A stretch of DNA of 64,000 nt from Cryobacterium sp. PH31-O1 (GCF_030063455.1 NZ_JASITB010000001.1:1-64000), one strand, 5' to 3'; positions 9,138 to 18,365 are shown, numbered from the stretch's first letter. The notes: generated by a model from the sequence alone, not told the origin. Translations and numbers: made by a program.

Positions 9138-10013
9138 GTGGATTTCTCGCAACTTCTGGTACCGGCACTGAGCGTACTCTCTGGCGCGCTCCTCGTACTC
9201 TGGACTATCTCGCAGCTGCGGTCGCGCCGGGTCATCTTCGATCGAAACGCCGCCGAGCGCGTGCGCATCGAACTCGAACTCTCTCTCGCCGAGCAGCAGG
9301 GGCGCCTCGCCATCATCCGCGAGCTGCAGGACGGCGCAGTGCTCACCATCGCCCGGCTCATCACCCGCGCCGAGGGCGCCCGCTACACCGCTGAGAGCGA
9401 CCCCTCGACGGCCGTGCGCGCCGCAACTGCCCTGGTTGACGACGGCCGGGTGGCCCTCGCCGACATGCGCCGCGTGCTGACCATCGTGCGCGAGGGTGAA
9501 ACCGTCGGGGCGCTGCAGCCTGGCCCGCAATCCACCAGAGACCTGTTCCGCGTGATGCGCGATGCCGGCCTCGTGGTGAGCTTCATCGAGTCCGGCGAAC
9601 GATTCGCGCTCAAGGCGGGTGCCGAGCTCGCCATCTTTCGTATCCTGCAAAGCGCGCTCTCGAACGCGCTCAAGCACGGCGGCGTCGGCACGGAAGCACG
9701 GGTCTCGTTCACCTGGACCAGGGACGGCCTGCAGCTGCTCGTCGACGACGACGGCATCCGTGCCGCCGCACGTCGGGATGGCAAGGACACCGGCGAACAG
9801 GTCGCCCGCACCCCGTACACAATCGAAGACGACCTTAAGGCCCTGAGCGAGAGTATCGCCGGCCCCGGCATCACCCAGATGCGTGAGCGCGCCCAGCTGT
9901 TCGGCGGCGTGTTCAACGCCGGCACGGTTCCCGGACTGGGCTTCTCGGTGTCGGCAGTGTTCCCGTCGCTGCGCTTTCACAACGGCGTGCACGGCGTCGA
10001 CCTCTCCCGGTGA
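9138..10013 (+). CDS. Histidine-kinase-like protein lacking the phosphoacceptor histidine
   Basis: One N-terminal membrane segment (around LSGALLVLWTISQL), then a dimerisation helix and a C-terminal HATPase_c domain with an N-box-like SNALKHG, the D-box DDDGI and a G-box region GPGITQMRERA. NarL-type sensor kinases carry the sequence RELHD at the phosphorylation site. Here it reads RELQDGAV with a clear CAG codon, so the histidine is gone, and no other His lies in that helix. The frame is open from 9051, but that region is the tRNA terminator; GTG 9138 gives a sensible start. No response regulator is adjacent; it overlaps azlC by four bases. Possibly a pseudokinase or a partner of another kinase. 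Confidence 0.8.
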   Translation: MDFSQLLVPALSVLSGALLVLWTISQLRSRRVIFDRNAAERVRIELELSLAEQQGRLAIIRELQDGAVLTIARLITRAEGARYTAESDPSTAVRAATALVDDGRVALADMRRVLTIVREGETVGALQPGPQSTRDLFRVMRDAGLVVSFIESGERFALKAGAELAIFRILQSALSNALKHGGVGTEARVSFTWTRDGLQLLVDDDGIRAAARRDGKDTGEQVARTPYTIEDDLKALSESIAGPGITQMRERAQLFGGVFNAGTVPGLGFSVSAVFPSLRFHNGVHGVDLSR

Positions 10014-10774
10014 CCTCGGCGCCCGTCACCGTGCCCGCTTCCCACCCGCTCGACGAGACGCACCAGCAACGTCTGGCCGTTCGTGAGGGCCTGGCCGTTG
10101 GGCTCGCCACCGCCGCTTACGGTGTGTCGTTCGGTGCGCTGTCGGTCGCAGCGGGGCTCGACATCTGGCAGACCAGCTTCATCAGCATCGTCATGTTCTC
10201 TGGTGGTTCCCAATTTGCCCTCATCGGCGTGCTCGCTGCCGGTGGGGTCGCTGCCGGCCCCGCAGCGATCGCGAGCGCTGCCCTGCTCGGCGTGCGGAAT
10301 GGCATCTACGGCATGCGCACCGCCCCGATCGTCGGCAGCGGGCTCTGGAAGCGGCTCGCCGCCGGGTGGATCACCATCGATGAATCCACCGCTGTCGCTC
10401 TCGCCCAGCCGACCGCACGCAGCCGCCGGGTCGGATTCTGGATCACCGGGCTGGCCGTCTTCATCGGCTGGAACGCGACCACCCTGCTCGGCGCACTGAT
10501 CGGCGACGCGCTCGGTGATACCAGAGCCTACGGGCTCGACGCTGCCGCCGCCGCGGCCTTCGTGGGTCTGCTCTGGCCTCGCCTCAAGCGGATGCAGGCC
10601 GTTGCGGTGGCCGTGGCGGCCACGGTGGTCGCCGCCACGCTCACGCCGGTGCTCATGCCGGGACTGCCCGTGCTGGTCGCAGCGCTCGTGGCGGTGGTGG
10701 TCGGCCTGTTTAATTGGCTGGGCGGGCCGGCGCTGCCGGGTTCGGCATCCGCTCGAAGAGGCCGGCGCTCGTGA
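10010..10774 (+). CDS. azlC: AzlC family branched-chain amino acid exporter, large subunit
   Basis: Polytopic membrane protein of 254 residues, mostly hydrophobic, matching AzlC: an N-terminal cytoplasmic stretch followed by the family-typical GVSFGALSVAAG and FISIVMFSGGSQFA segments. AzlC and the small AzlD form a two-subunit exporter of branched-chain amino acids and analogues. The GTG start overlaps the preceding stop (GTGA), and its own stop overlaps the azlD start in the same way, so all three genes are translationally coupled. Confidence 0.9.
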   Translation: MTSAPVTVPASHPLDETHQQRLAVREGLAVGLATAAYGVSFGALSVAAGLDIWQTSFISIVMFSGGSQFALIGVLAAGGVAAGPAAIASAALLGVRNGIYGMRTAPIVGSGLWKRLAAGWITIDESTAVALAQPTARSRRVGFWITGLAVFIGWNATTLLGALIGDALGDTRAYGLDAAAAAAFVGLLWPRLKRMQAVAVAVAATVVAATLTPVLMPGLPVLVAALVAVVVGLFNWLGGPALPGSASARRGRRS

Positions 10775-11076
10775 CTCTGTGGCAGATCATAATTGCGGCG
10801 TCGATCGCCGTGCTCGCGCTCAAACTGGCCGGCTACCTCGTGCCGCCCGCGCTGCTGGCGAAACCCACGCCGTCTCGCATTGCCGACCTGCTGACCGTGG
10901 CCCTGCTGGCGGCGCTGATCGCGGTGCAGACGCTCGGCAGTGGGCAGGCGCTTGCTCTGGATGCCCGCATTCCGGCCGTTATCGTGGCGGCCGGCCTGTT
11001 CGCGATTAAAACGCCGTTCATCGTCGTGGTGATCGTGGCGGCGCTGGTCGCCGCTGGCCTGCGCGCCCTGACCTGA
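10771..11076 (+). CDS. azlD: AzlD family small subunit
   Basis: A 101-residue protein with four hydrophobic segments, as expected of AzlD (the small partner of AzlC). The reading frame is open further upstream within azlC, but GTG 10771 in a GTGA overlap gives the natural N-terminus before WQIIIAASIAVLALK. It carries the family's PSRIADLLTVALLAAL type segment. It stops 5 bases before the stop of the convergent def gene. Confidence 0.88.
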   Translation: MTLWQIIIAASIAVLALKLAGYLVPPALLAKPTPSRIADLLTVALLAALIAVQTLGSGQALALDARIPAVIVAAGLFAIKTPFIVVVIVAALVAAGLRALT

Positions 11077-11081
11077 CGGCC

Positions 11082-11654
11082 TCAGCCCTCGAGGTTGTCG
11101 ACGCCCGGCGTCCAACTCAGGCCGGGGACGCCCCAACTCTTCTTGCGCTCGACCTTGGCGGCCATCTTCGAGTAGACATGCTCGAGGCGATCGACGTACA
11201 GCGTGCCGTCGAGGTGATCGAATTCGTGCTGGAAGATGCGGGCGAGCCAGCCATCCGCTCGAATCTCAAACGGATGCTGCTCGGCGTCGACGGCCCGCAA
11301 AATGGCCGACTGGGCTCGTTTCAGCGGAAAACGCTCGCCCGGAAACGACAGGCACCCTTCGTCTTCGTCGACATCTTCATCGTCGACGGGCTCAGCGGAG
11401 ACCGGCGTGATCCATAGTTCCGGGTTGATCGCGACTCCGCGCCAAGAGACGTCGTCATCGTCCTGGTAGCTGTACGTGAAGAGGCGCAGCCCGACTCCCA
11501 CCTGGGTGGCGGCGAGACCGACGCCAGGCGCAGCATCCATCGTCTCGAACATGTCTCGCACCAATTCGCGCAAATCGTCGTCGAAATCGACGACGGGAGC
11601 GGCGGGGGAGTGGAGAACGGGGTCACCTGAAATAACTATCGCGCGTACGGCCAT
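11082..11654 (-). CDS. def: Peptide deformylase
   Basis: Removes the formyl group from the initiator methionine of nascent proteins. All three active-site motifs are present: GVGLAATQVG (motif 1), EGCLSFPGE with the metal-binding Cys (motif 2) and QHEFDHLDG with the two metal-binding His and catalytic Glu (motif 3). At 190 residues it has normal length, with an acidic insert (DDEDVDEDEG) just before motif 2. It is convergent with azlCD and divergent from the DMT transporter, 40 bases away. Confidence 0.95.
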   Translation of the reverse strand: MAVRAIVISGDPVLHSPAAPVVDFDDDLRELVRDMFETMDAAPGVGLAATQVGVGLRLFTYSYQDDDDVSWRGVAINPELWITPVSAEPVDDEDVDEDEGCLSFPGERFPLKRAQSAILRAVDAEQHPFEIRADGWLARIFQHEFDHLDGTLYVDRLEHVYSKMAAKVERKKSWGVPGLSWTPGVDNLEG

Positions 11655-11694
11655 TTCTCCAGAATATCGGCAAGCTTGTCGATAAGGTCATCAA

Positions 11695-12609
11695 GTGACC
11701 TCTGACCTAACCGATCTGGCGACAGAAATCGCCATTGATCCACGTCAGGCCATCGGAATTCCGTTGGCCTTGGTCGGCGCCGTCTTTCTTTCCCTTGGCG
11801 CCCAATTTCAGCATCGTGGTGTCACCAAGGTGGAGGCGCGCACCGCAGAGGTCACCGGTGGACTCAACCTGCGCCAGCTCACTCTGCTGCTCTCGCGGCC
11901 CAGTTGGGTGTTCGGTTCGCTCATGCTCGGCCTCGCCATCGTGTTCCAACTGACGAGCCTCGCATTTGCCCCCCTCATTGTCGTGCAGCCGCTCGGGGCG
12001 GTCGCGCTGGTCATCACCGCCGTTCTGAATGCCCGCGTCAGCAAGGTCAAACTCAATCGGGCCAGCATTATCGCCATCTCAATGTGCGTGGGTGGTGTCG
12101 GCCTGTTCGTGACGGTGGCCGCTTTCACCGCCGTTGACAAGCCGGTCACCGACAAAAATCTGGTGACCATTCTCATCGTTCTTGCGTTGGTGCTGCTGGC
12201 GTTTGCACTTGCCTTCGGATTTCTGCGGCGCCGGTCGCAGGCAATTTTCTACATTCTCGGCGCCGGAGTGCTGTACGGGTTCGTGGCGACCCTCGCCAAG
12301 GTCGTCATCAATCGCACCCAGAATGGTAATTTTGAGTGGCTCACCCTCACTTGCGTGCTCGGGCTGTTGCTCGCGGCGGCCCTGGGGGCGTACTTCGTTC
12401 AGAATGCCTACGCGTCAGGGCCACCCGATCTCGTCATTGCAGGGCTCACCGTCGTCGACCCGCTGGTCGCGGTCGGAATTGGAATCGTCGTACTCGGCGA
12501 AGCCAGCCAGGCGCCGCCGGCAGCGGCGGTGGCGTTCGTCCTTGCCGGAGCGATTGCTATCTGGGGCGTGTTCCTGCTTGCGCGGTACCACCCCCAACTC
12601 GATCGTTGA
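11695..12609 (+). CDS. DMT family transporter
   Basis: About nine or ten hydrophobic helices in 304 residues, arranged as two EamA-like halves (the first from GIPLALVGAVFLSLG, the second from FYILGAGVLYGFVATLAK). This matches the actinobacterial drug/metabolite transporter group. GTG 11695 follows AAGGTCATCAA, which offers a ribosome site. Substrate unknown. It is a single gene with its own terminator-free end before a 155-base gap. Confidence 0.85.
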   Translation: MTSDLTDLATEIAIDPRQAIGIPLALVGAVFLSLGAQFQHRGVTKVEARTAEVTGGLNLRQLTLLLSRPSWVFGSLMLGLAIVFQLTSLAFAPLIVVQPLGAVALVITAVLNARVSKVKLNRASIIAISMCVGGVGLFVTVAAFTAVDKPVTDKNLVTILIVLALVLLAFALAFGFLRRRSQAIFYILGAGVLYGFVATLAKVVINRTQNGNFEWLTLTCVLGLLLAAALGAYFVQNAYASGPPDLVIAGLTVVDPLVAVGIGIVVLGEASQAPPAAAVAFVLAGAIAIWGVFLLARYHPQLDR

Positions 12610-12764
12610 CTAGTAAAGAATTTTGCGCTCCCACGGTGCGGGACACAGTGAAGACGGCACGGTTTAGAATAGTGTTCGAGTGTGCAGCGTCAATTTCGCC
12701 AACCGCACCCGAGATTTCCTGCCGGACGATGATCCCCGGCCCAACAACGTAGGGACCACTCCAC

Positions 12765-14036
12765 TTGTCAGATTCGACCGACTTGCTGAGCAGCCCGAAC
12801 CCGGGCGAAGCGCCCGAGAGCGCTGCGAGCGCGAAGCCGCGCATTCGCGTTCTTATCGCCGCCGACACGTTTGCCCCCGATGTGAACGGCGCGGCCCGAT
12901 TCGCCGAGCGGCTCGCCGGCGGCCTGGTGGCCAGAGGCCACGAGGTTCAGATCATGGCCCCGGCCGCTTCGCGCAAGCACGGCAGTTGGACCGAGATGCA
13001 CGAGGGCCAGCCGATGGTGGTGCACCGCCTGCACAGCTGGCGCTGGTATCCGCACGACTGGCTGCGTTTTGCTTTGCCGTGGCTAGTTCGCGGTGAAAGT
13101 CGGCGCATTCTCGACTCTTTCCACCCCGATGTTGTGCATTTTCAGTCGCACATCAACGTTGGGCGGGGGGTGTCCATCGAGGCGGCCAAGCGCAATATCC
13201 GTCTGGTCGGCACGAATCATTTCATGCCAGAGAACATGGTGAAGTTCTCCCTCGTTCCGGTCGGTTTTCAGGACCGGGTGATCAAGGCCGCCTGGAGGGC
13301 TGCCCGGCGCACCTTCGGCCGCGCTGCCGCCGTCACGACCCCGACCCGTCGCGCCGCCCAGTTCCTGGAAAAGTACACGGGCCTGACCGGGGTGCACGCC
13401 ATCTCCTGCGGCATCGACGCCGACAACTACGCTCCCAACTTTGAGCCGCGCATCGAGAACCGCATTTTGTTCGTCGGTCGAGTTACTGGTGAAAAGCAGA
13501 TCGATGTCTTGCTGCAGGCAGCGGCACTGCTGTCGACTGACCTCGACGTGCAGGTTGAGATTGTGGGCGGGGGCGATCAGAAACGCAACCTTGAGCACCT
13601 GGCTGACACCCTCGGCATCCGCTCACGAGTGACGTTCACCGGTTACGTGACGGATGACGAGCTTCGCGCGGCCTATTCGCGGGCCACAGTGTTTGCCATG
13701 CCGTCGATCGCCGAGTTGCAGAGCATCGCCACCATGGAGGCCATGGCCTCAGGACTTCCCATTGTTGCGGCCGACGCTATGGCGCTGCCGCACCTCGTGC
13801 ACGACCAGGCGAACGGCTACCTGTTCAAGCCGAGTGACGCCCAAGATCTGGCGGACAAACTGACCGTGGTGCTAACGGCCCCGCCTGAACAGCTGGAGTC
13901 TCTCAAGCGGGAGTCGCTCAAGCTCATCTCCGCACACGACATTAAGCGCACTCTGAACACGTTCGAATGCCTGTATCGTGGGGAGCCGGTGAGCGATCTG
14001 GTCACCAACGGTGCCTCGTCGCAGACGCCGGAGTAG
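12765..14036 (+). CDS. Glycosyltransferase family 4 protein
   Basis: GT-B fold glycosyltransferase of 423 residues. The N-terminal Rossmann half starts at RIRVLIAADTFAPDVNGAA after a 25-residue polar leader, and the C-terminal half carries the nucleotide-sugar site, seen as LFVGRVTGEKQ and the EX7E-like FAMPSIAELQSIATMEAMASG. Actinobacterial relatives are alpha-mannosyl or glucosyl transferases making membrane glycolipids; donor and acceptor here are inference only. The start is TTG 12765 with AGGGA ten bases before. A TAGAAT-like element at 12665 could be the -10. Confidence 0.88.
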   Translation: MSDSTDLLSSPNPGEAPESAASAKPRIRVLIAADTFAPDVNGAARFAERLAGGLVARGHEVQIMAPAASRKHGSWTEMHEGQPMVVHRLHSWRWYPHDWLRFALPWLVRGESRRILDSFHPDVVHFQSHINVGRGVSIEAAKRNIRLVGTNHFMPENMVKFSLVPVGFQDRVIKAAWRAARRTFGRAAAVTTPTRRAAQFLEKYTGLTGVHAISCGIDADNYAPNFEPRIENRILFVGRVTGEKQIDVLLQAAALLSTDLDVQVEIVGGGDQKRNLEHLADTLGIRSRVTFTGYVTDDELRAAYSRATVFAMPSIAELQSIATMEAMASGLPIVAADAMALPHLVHDQANGYLFKPSDAQDLADKLTVVLTAPPEQLESLKRESLKLISAHDIKRTLNTFECLYRGEPVSDLVTNGASSQTPE

Positions 14037-14053
14037 TCACATATCTGTGGGTT

Positions 14054-14075
14054 CGACCGTTTGGTCGTGCTTTTT
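14054..14075 (+). terminator. Short terminator before the CAT tRNA
   Basis: CGACC-GTTT-GGTCG followed by TGCTTTTT. The stem is only 5 bp, so strength is uncertain, but the T-tract and its position after the glycosyltransferase gene fit. Confidence 0.45.
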
Positions 14076-14149
14076 GGGGCGGTAGCTCAGCTGGTTAGAG
14101 CAGCGGACTCATAATCCGTCGGTCCCGGGTTCAAGTCCCGGCCGCCCTA
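14076..14149 (+). tRNA. tRNA with CAT anticodon (Met elongator or Ile2)
   Basis: Cloverleaf of 74 bases: acceptor GGGGCGG with CCGCCCT (terminal G-T), D-arm GCTC/GAGC, anticodon loop with CAT at 14110-14112, T-arm GGTTCAAGTCC, discriminator A, no CCA. The anticodon stem-loop and the variable region resemble lysidine-modified Ile2 tRNAs as much as elongator Met, so identity needs a covariance-model call. Confidence 0.93.
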
Positions 14150-15542
14150 CTGTAAATTGGATCTGATCAGGGTTTTGCCGCAGTGGTGTTCTCTTAGAAT
14201 TCTATATTCTTCGAAGTCGTCGTGGGTTCACGTGCCAATGGGCTCTTGGAAATGACGGATGATCAGGTGTTTTAGTCGGGGTGGCACCGCGAGGCTTCAT
14301 TTGGGTCATGTTTATTGGTTGTTTATTGTTCAAACCCCATCTAGGAGTCCGCTTCGATTCCCGGAAACCTGGGGTGCCTTCATGGTGTTGGGTGCTCTTG
14401 TGGTGGTCAAAGGTTGGCGGGTCGTGGGTTCACACCACTGATATTCGGTCTGGATATCTCGTTCATCTGGACTTTAATGTCCTTGCGATAACCCGAGACT
14501 TGATGCACGCACGTTTATCCACCGTTTATCCGATACCAAGCGACTTTTTAGGTTAGTGAGAGCCGATCGTGCTCGGCGCCGCTCGATCCATCTAGTGTGA
14601 CTTCGATCAGTCGGTGTTCACTTCGGGATGCTTTGGTGTGAGCTGCTGGTTCGGCGCTTCGTAAACACGGGCTTGACTCCGCCAGCACGAGCGTTCCTAT
14701 CCTCGCCACGGCACCCGCGTCGTAAACTTCACGCCACTCGGTCTGAACAAACGGCTCAGCCCGGTGTGAATGATGGCCCAACTTACTACCTGGATTTTTC
14801 CCACTGATTCATTCGGGGGAGTGCAGTGGGCGGATCCGAAAGCGGAGTAGACATGGCAGTGTTCCCGCGTCCCTGATCAGAGCATGACGGGCCGTGGCGC
14901 GGGCCACGGAGCCTACGTCTCGACGAAGGCTGGCGCCGGGGTGGTTCGCCTCGCCAAACGTGCTGGTTCGTCTTCGCGCAGTCCGTGCTGATCAAGATGT
15001 TCTTATGATGCGGTGTAACGAGCGGGATCCCGATCTCATCAAAGGTCGTTCGCGTGGGAGCGTGAGAAACATGGAGTGCGACACATTGATGGGACACGCG
15101 CGAAGGTGACTGCTGCGAGATCGGACTAGTTCAGCCTCGACAGTGAGGCGACTGAAGCCATGGCGACTGGGACAAAAAGCCTAGACCCGTTCCACGCTCG
15201 TAGTCCCTGCCCGCCACCACGGCAGCCACCCGTAGTCGATTCGCAGTCGCCAACGACAGTTGATGAGACGAAATATCAGGTGAATGGCCAATAACCCTTC
15301 GTATTATCAAGGGAACCTTTGTTTGGATGGTCGCTACCAATTAATGGAGTCATCTTCTGCCGAGTATGAGGGGAACTTCTGTAGATGGCACACGACCAAT
15401 ACCGGCGTATACAGGCAACGAACGCTGCTATCTACACGCTGATGTGAGAGGCGACGTCACTTGTGGTTGCATTTATTAGTCTACTTGCATAAGCTCCAAG
15501 TATCAGAAAATTCGCTGGCCCGACTAAGAACTGGAGCACACG
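14150..15542. other. Gene-free 1.4 kb stretch after the tRNA
   Basis: No reading frame here has a convincing start, composition or family. The base composition falls in places (around 14170-14550 and 15280-15540), unlike the flanking genes. The AT-richer end at 15440-15530 probably holds the promoter of the following membrane protein. Such a stretch at the 3' end of a tRNA is a usual place for island integration, but I see no copy of the tRNA end. Confidence 0.6.
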
Positions 15543-15950
15543 TTGGATTCAGATGACACCCGTCCGAGCCTGAAGGATCTGCCGGATCGCCCTGCCCGCC
15601 ATTTCACGAGTCACGACGTGCTGCTGATTGTCGGAGCGTGTGTTCTTGCCTATCTGGGAGGACTTGTTGCAGGTTTCGGTTTCATCATCGGTCCTGTCGT
15701 TGCCTTCATTGGCGGACTGATGGCCACCGCGGTTCGTGCGACTCGGTTCGGCCGGCCAAATGAGCCAGCCCTCGGTCGAATCAGTTATTTTGCATCAATT
15801 TCTGTAGCCGTACTCCTGCTGGTCATCACCTTTTATATTTGGAAAGGTGCTCCGTACGTAGATGGCGCCGTTGCGTATCTCGCACCGCTTGTAGGGGTGC
15901 TGGTTTACCTGATTTATCTCGTAATCCTATTCTGGAATCGCCGTAAATGA
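15543..15950 (+). CDS. Small polytopic membrane protein
   Basis: A 135-residue protein with a polar 20-residue N-terminus and four hydrophobic segments (from VLLIVGACVLAYLGGL on). No family recognised. TTG 15543 follows CTGGAGCACACG, giving a fair ribosome site. Its last codons overlap the start of the winged-helix regulator by four bases (ATGA), so the two are coupled; such membrane protein plus regulator pairs often form autoregulated units. Confidence 0.7.
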   Translation: MDSDDTRPSLKDLPDRPARHFTSHDVLLIVGACVLAYLGGLVAGFGFIIGPVVAFIGGLMATAVRATRFGRPNEPALGRISYFASISVAVLLLVITFYIWKGAPYVDGAVAYLAPLVGVLVYLIYLVILFWNRRK

Positions 15951-16237
15951 GCGAGGAACCTATCAACAAAGTCTTGTATCCATTACAGCGATTTAAAGTG
16001 TTGGGGTTCCTGTGCCAGGTCGAGTCGTCGAATTACGGATCGATCGGCGAGTTTACGGGCCTCAGCGTGAGTGATATCTCGAAAACCATTCGAACGCTCG
16101 AAGATCACGGCTATGTCATGGTCCGCAAGACGCGGCGTGGCCGCTATCCGGAGACCCTCGTGCGCGCTACTGAACTTGGCCAATCGGAGATGAAAAAGCT
16201 ACTTCGTGGATTGAAAAAGTACGGTCATACAAGTTGA
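15947..16237 (+). CDS. Winged-helix transcriptional regulator (HTH_34/MarR-like)
   Basis: A 96-residue DNA-binding protein that is almost entirely a winged helix: the recognition helix lies in LSVSDISKTIRTLEDHGYV and the wing in RKTRRGRYPETLV, which is the arrangement of PF13601-type regulators. It has no separate sensor domain. Coupled to the membrane protein upstream; it converges on the secreted-protein gene at 16284 with a shared hairpin between. Confidence 0.8.
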   Translation: MSEEPINKVLYPLQRFKVLGFLCQVESSNYGSIGEFTGLSVSDISKTIRTLEDHGYVMVRKTRRGRYPETLVRATELGQSEMKKLLRGLKKYGHTS

Positions 16238-16270
16238 GGGCGGCAGTATGAACTCATACCACCCTCAACT
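16232..16270. terminator. Bidirectional terminator between convergent genes
   Basis: AGTTGAGGG at 16232-16240 pairs with CCCTCAACT at 16262-16270, with an inner TATGA/TCATA stem. The hairpin overlaps the stop codon of the regulator gene. Confidence 0.7.
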
Positions 16271-16283
16271 TTGCTTCACTGAG

Positions 16284-16829
16284 TTATTCGAAAACCGAGC
16301 ACTGCACTGCCGCAACCGCGAGGCCGCCTGCGATACCGATAACGCCACCGCCTATTCCAGCGCGTACGAGTTTAGGCAACACCGCTTCTGCGAGTTCAAT
16401 CCACAGCTTCTGGCGAACCAATTCCGCGAGGGTTCCGATGACCAGACCGCCGATGAGGCCCAGAACACTGCCCTGAACCATGCAGTCAACGAAGTTCGTT
16501 GATGATTTGGCGGTCACGTTTGACTCAGTGTTGCTCGACGCGGATGCGCGGGCCTGTTCAAGCTGCGTTTCGATAGCAAGCGCTTGTCTAGCGCCCAGTA
16601 GTTCTGTTGCTGCGGCGACATCGTATGTGCTGATGCCGTCGGTGTCGTATGTGATGACATCTGTGAACAGTGTTTCCAGGCTGCTCGCCAGGATGTCTAC
16701 TTCGCTTGCTTCGGCTACGAATTGGGCTGGTGCTGTTTGGGGCGCGGCCTGTGCTGCCGTAGGAACGAAAAGTGCGATCGCTATTGCTCCAGCTAAAGTG
16801 CTGAAAAGTGCCTTGCTCTTATTACGCAT
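16284..16829 (-). CDS. Small secreted protein with Cys-bounded glycine-rich hydrophobic core
   Basis: 181 residues from the second ATG (16829), which has GGAG ten bases upstream; the first ATG at 16838 sits on top of that site. The layout is a signal peptide ending around AAQAA, an acidic and Ala/Ser-rich middle, then a C-terminal core of 60 residues rich in Gly, Leu, Ile and Val bounded by two cysteines (Cys119 and Cys180 counted from the first ATG), four residues before the end. The cysteines could close the core with a disulfide. No family recognised. The gene at 30970 encodes a protein of the same design. A bacteriocin-like or pore-forming role is only a hypothesis. Confidence 0.72.
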   Translation of the reverse strand: MRNKSKALFSTLAGAIAIALFVPTAAQAAPQTAPAQFVAEASEVDILASSLETLFTDVITYDTDGISTYDVAAATELLGARQALAIETQLEQARASASSNTESNVTAKSSTNFVDCMVQGSVLGLIGGLVIGTLAELVRQKLWIELAEAVLPKLVRAGIGGGVIGIAGGLAVAAVQCSVFE

Positions 16830-16838
16830 ATGCTTCAT

Positions 16839-17603
16839 TCTCCACCCAATCGGAGGGAGTGCCCACGATCAGATTCGTTTTAATATTCGGAAGAAGACCA
16901 CTAGTACTAGTGATTGAATCTGCGTTGTAGCCATTAATTCTGATAATTTCTATTCAGAATAAACGTATTCCGATTCTGGACGATATTGCAGTCGGCATTT
17001 CAGGGGACATAAATTTTGAGACAGCGAAAATCGGTCTAAGAGTTCAGCCATTGGTGGACATTGCTGATGACAATTCTCTTTACACCAAACCATGCATTCG
17101 CAGGCATATGTGGAGCCAAGCTGGACGCTGGGGTTACGTTTCAGGTAATGGTGTGGAATTACAGCCATTCACTGGAACGATTGGCCAGTTGATCTGTCGT
17201 GATATTTCGCGTCGGAGGAACCTTTACTGAGGTGCTTTCCGCGTTCACTGCGAGCTTCTTTGGACATGTGGTCGGTGAGTTCATTGGCGGCGTTAGCCGG
17301 TGGCTTCGGGTGTCTCGCAACTCACTCGCCACCTATGAGAGAGGAGACATCAGGATAGCGAAACAACGCCCTCGAGCTCGTGCGTATAACGCCCGGTCAT
17401 CGGGCAGTTTCTCGGGACACCTAAACGGTGTTGTGCCGATCACCAGCGGGCTCGATCGCAGTAACGGCGGGGGAGTGCCCGTTGAAGTTCCGTCTAACGG
17501 GCACCTTGATATTGCGGAACCACGACTATCCGGTGGCCCACGTGCGTCGGAGACATCTGCGGACGGTTTGCTCTTGTCCATTTGGTCGACTTAGCCTGAG
17601 GAG
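16839..17603. other. Intergenic region with a possible decayed XRE regulator
   Basis: Mostly empty. One frame at 17199-17594 contains the HTH-like string RVSRNSLATYERGDIR (about 17316-17363), which resembles the recognition-helix part of phage XRE regulators. What surrounds it shows no domain continuity, so at most it is a fragment. The AT-rich stretch 16860-17000 is likely the promoter region of the secreted protein. Confidence 0.35.
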
Positions 17604-18038
17604 ATGACAGAGAGGCCATCTCCGAATCAGAGCGCCAGCGAGGACCGCCGCGTTGTCGACCCCATGACGCAGCTGGAAGTACTTGTGCCGCCCGGCGTCA
17701 CAGACGAGCGCGCGATCGAACATGCTCGGAAAGAGCGCAATGGTGAACTGCACCGCATTCGGTTCTTTGTGGACTGGGGGCACAACTACGCATTGTGGGA
17801 GAGCTTCACTGACAAGTACGTGATGGAGCCAGATGACTACGGAATCTCACTGCAGATAGGTCAACGCCTCAACGAGTGGTCCCGTTTCTGGCAGCAGCAT
17901 TTCGACCCGTTCGACGGCTGGGATACCCAGGAGAACAAAGACTCCTGGCTGACGACGGGTGACGAGTTGGTACGTCTGCTCGAGATCGAGGTTTACGACA
18001 TCGCCGTTGTATTGCCGCAGTTTCGCCAGGGTGAGTGA
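17604..18038 (+). CDS. Conserved-looking hypothetical protein
   Basis: A 144-residue soluble protein with no signal or membrane segment. After a polar 35-residue leader it reads like a folded domain rich in Trp, Asp and Tyr (WGHNYALWESFTDKY, NEWSRFWQQHFDPFDGW). Family not recognised. The ATG at 17604 has AGGAG immediately before it with almost no spacing, so translation initiation is odd. It converges on the toxin-antitoxin pair. Confidence 0.6.
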   Translation: MTERPSPNQSASEDRRVVDPMTQLEVLVPPGVTDERAIEHARKERNGELHRIRFFVDWGHNYALWESFTDKYVMEPDDYGISLQIGQRLNEWSRFWQQHFDPFDGWDTQENKDSWLTTGDELVRLLEIEVYDIAVVLPQFRQGE

Positions 18039-18101
18039 GCAGGCGACCGACACGGCGAAGATCTAACAACCGTTCACCGGGGGTTACTGTTGCGGGATCA
18101 C

Positions 18102-18365
18102 TTATCGGGATTCGTATATCTCGCGTCGATGTCCAAGGCGGAGGATGAGCACGATCAACAGGTCGTCGTGAATCTCGTAAATGATGCGGTAGTCACCCGT
18201 TCGGACCCGCCATTCGCCAGAGCCTCCAACGAGTTGGATCGCCTTGGGTGGCCGCGGAGCGTCTGCCAGGAGGTCGATCGCTGCTTGAACTCGACGTCGA
18301 ACCTGCGGATCGAACTTGCGCAGTTGCCGTTCAGCGGCTGGTGCGATCTTCACCGAGTAAGTCAT
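18102..18365 (-). CDS. RelE/ParE family toxin
   Basis: An 87-residue toxin of the RelE superfamily; relatives cut mRNA on the ribosome or block gyrase. The family pattern is visible: an N-terminal strand (YSVKIAPAAERQLRKFD), then the basic C-terminal sheet with WRVRTGDYRIIYEI and RLGHRREIYE. The start is ATG 18365, four bases overlapping the antitoxin stop (ATGA); the frame is open 11 codons further upstream inside the antitoxin gene. It is the second gene of a standard antitoxin-first operon. Confidence 0.9.
   Translation of the reverse strand: MTYSVKIAPAAERQLRKFDPQVRRRVQAAIDLLADAPRPPKAIQLVGGSGEWRVRTGDYRIIYEIHDDLLIVLILRLGHRREIYESR

Noticed and set aside
14259..14556. Overlapping plus-strand ORFs after the CAT tRNA
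   Set aside because: Short, overlapping in two frames and without coding character.
16950..17168. Cys-rich 72-codon minus-strand ORF
   Set aside because: No ribosome site, no family, and it lies in the AT-rich promoter region; the cysteines are probably chance.
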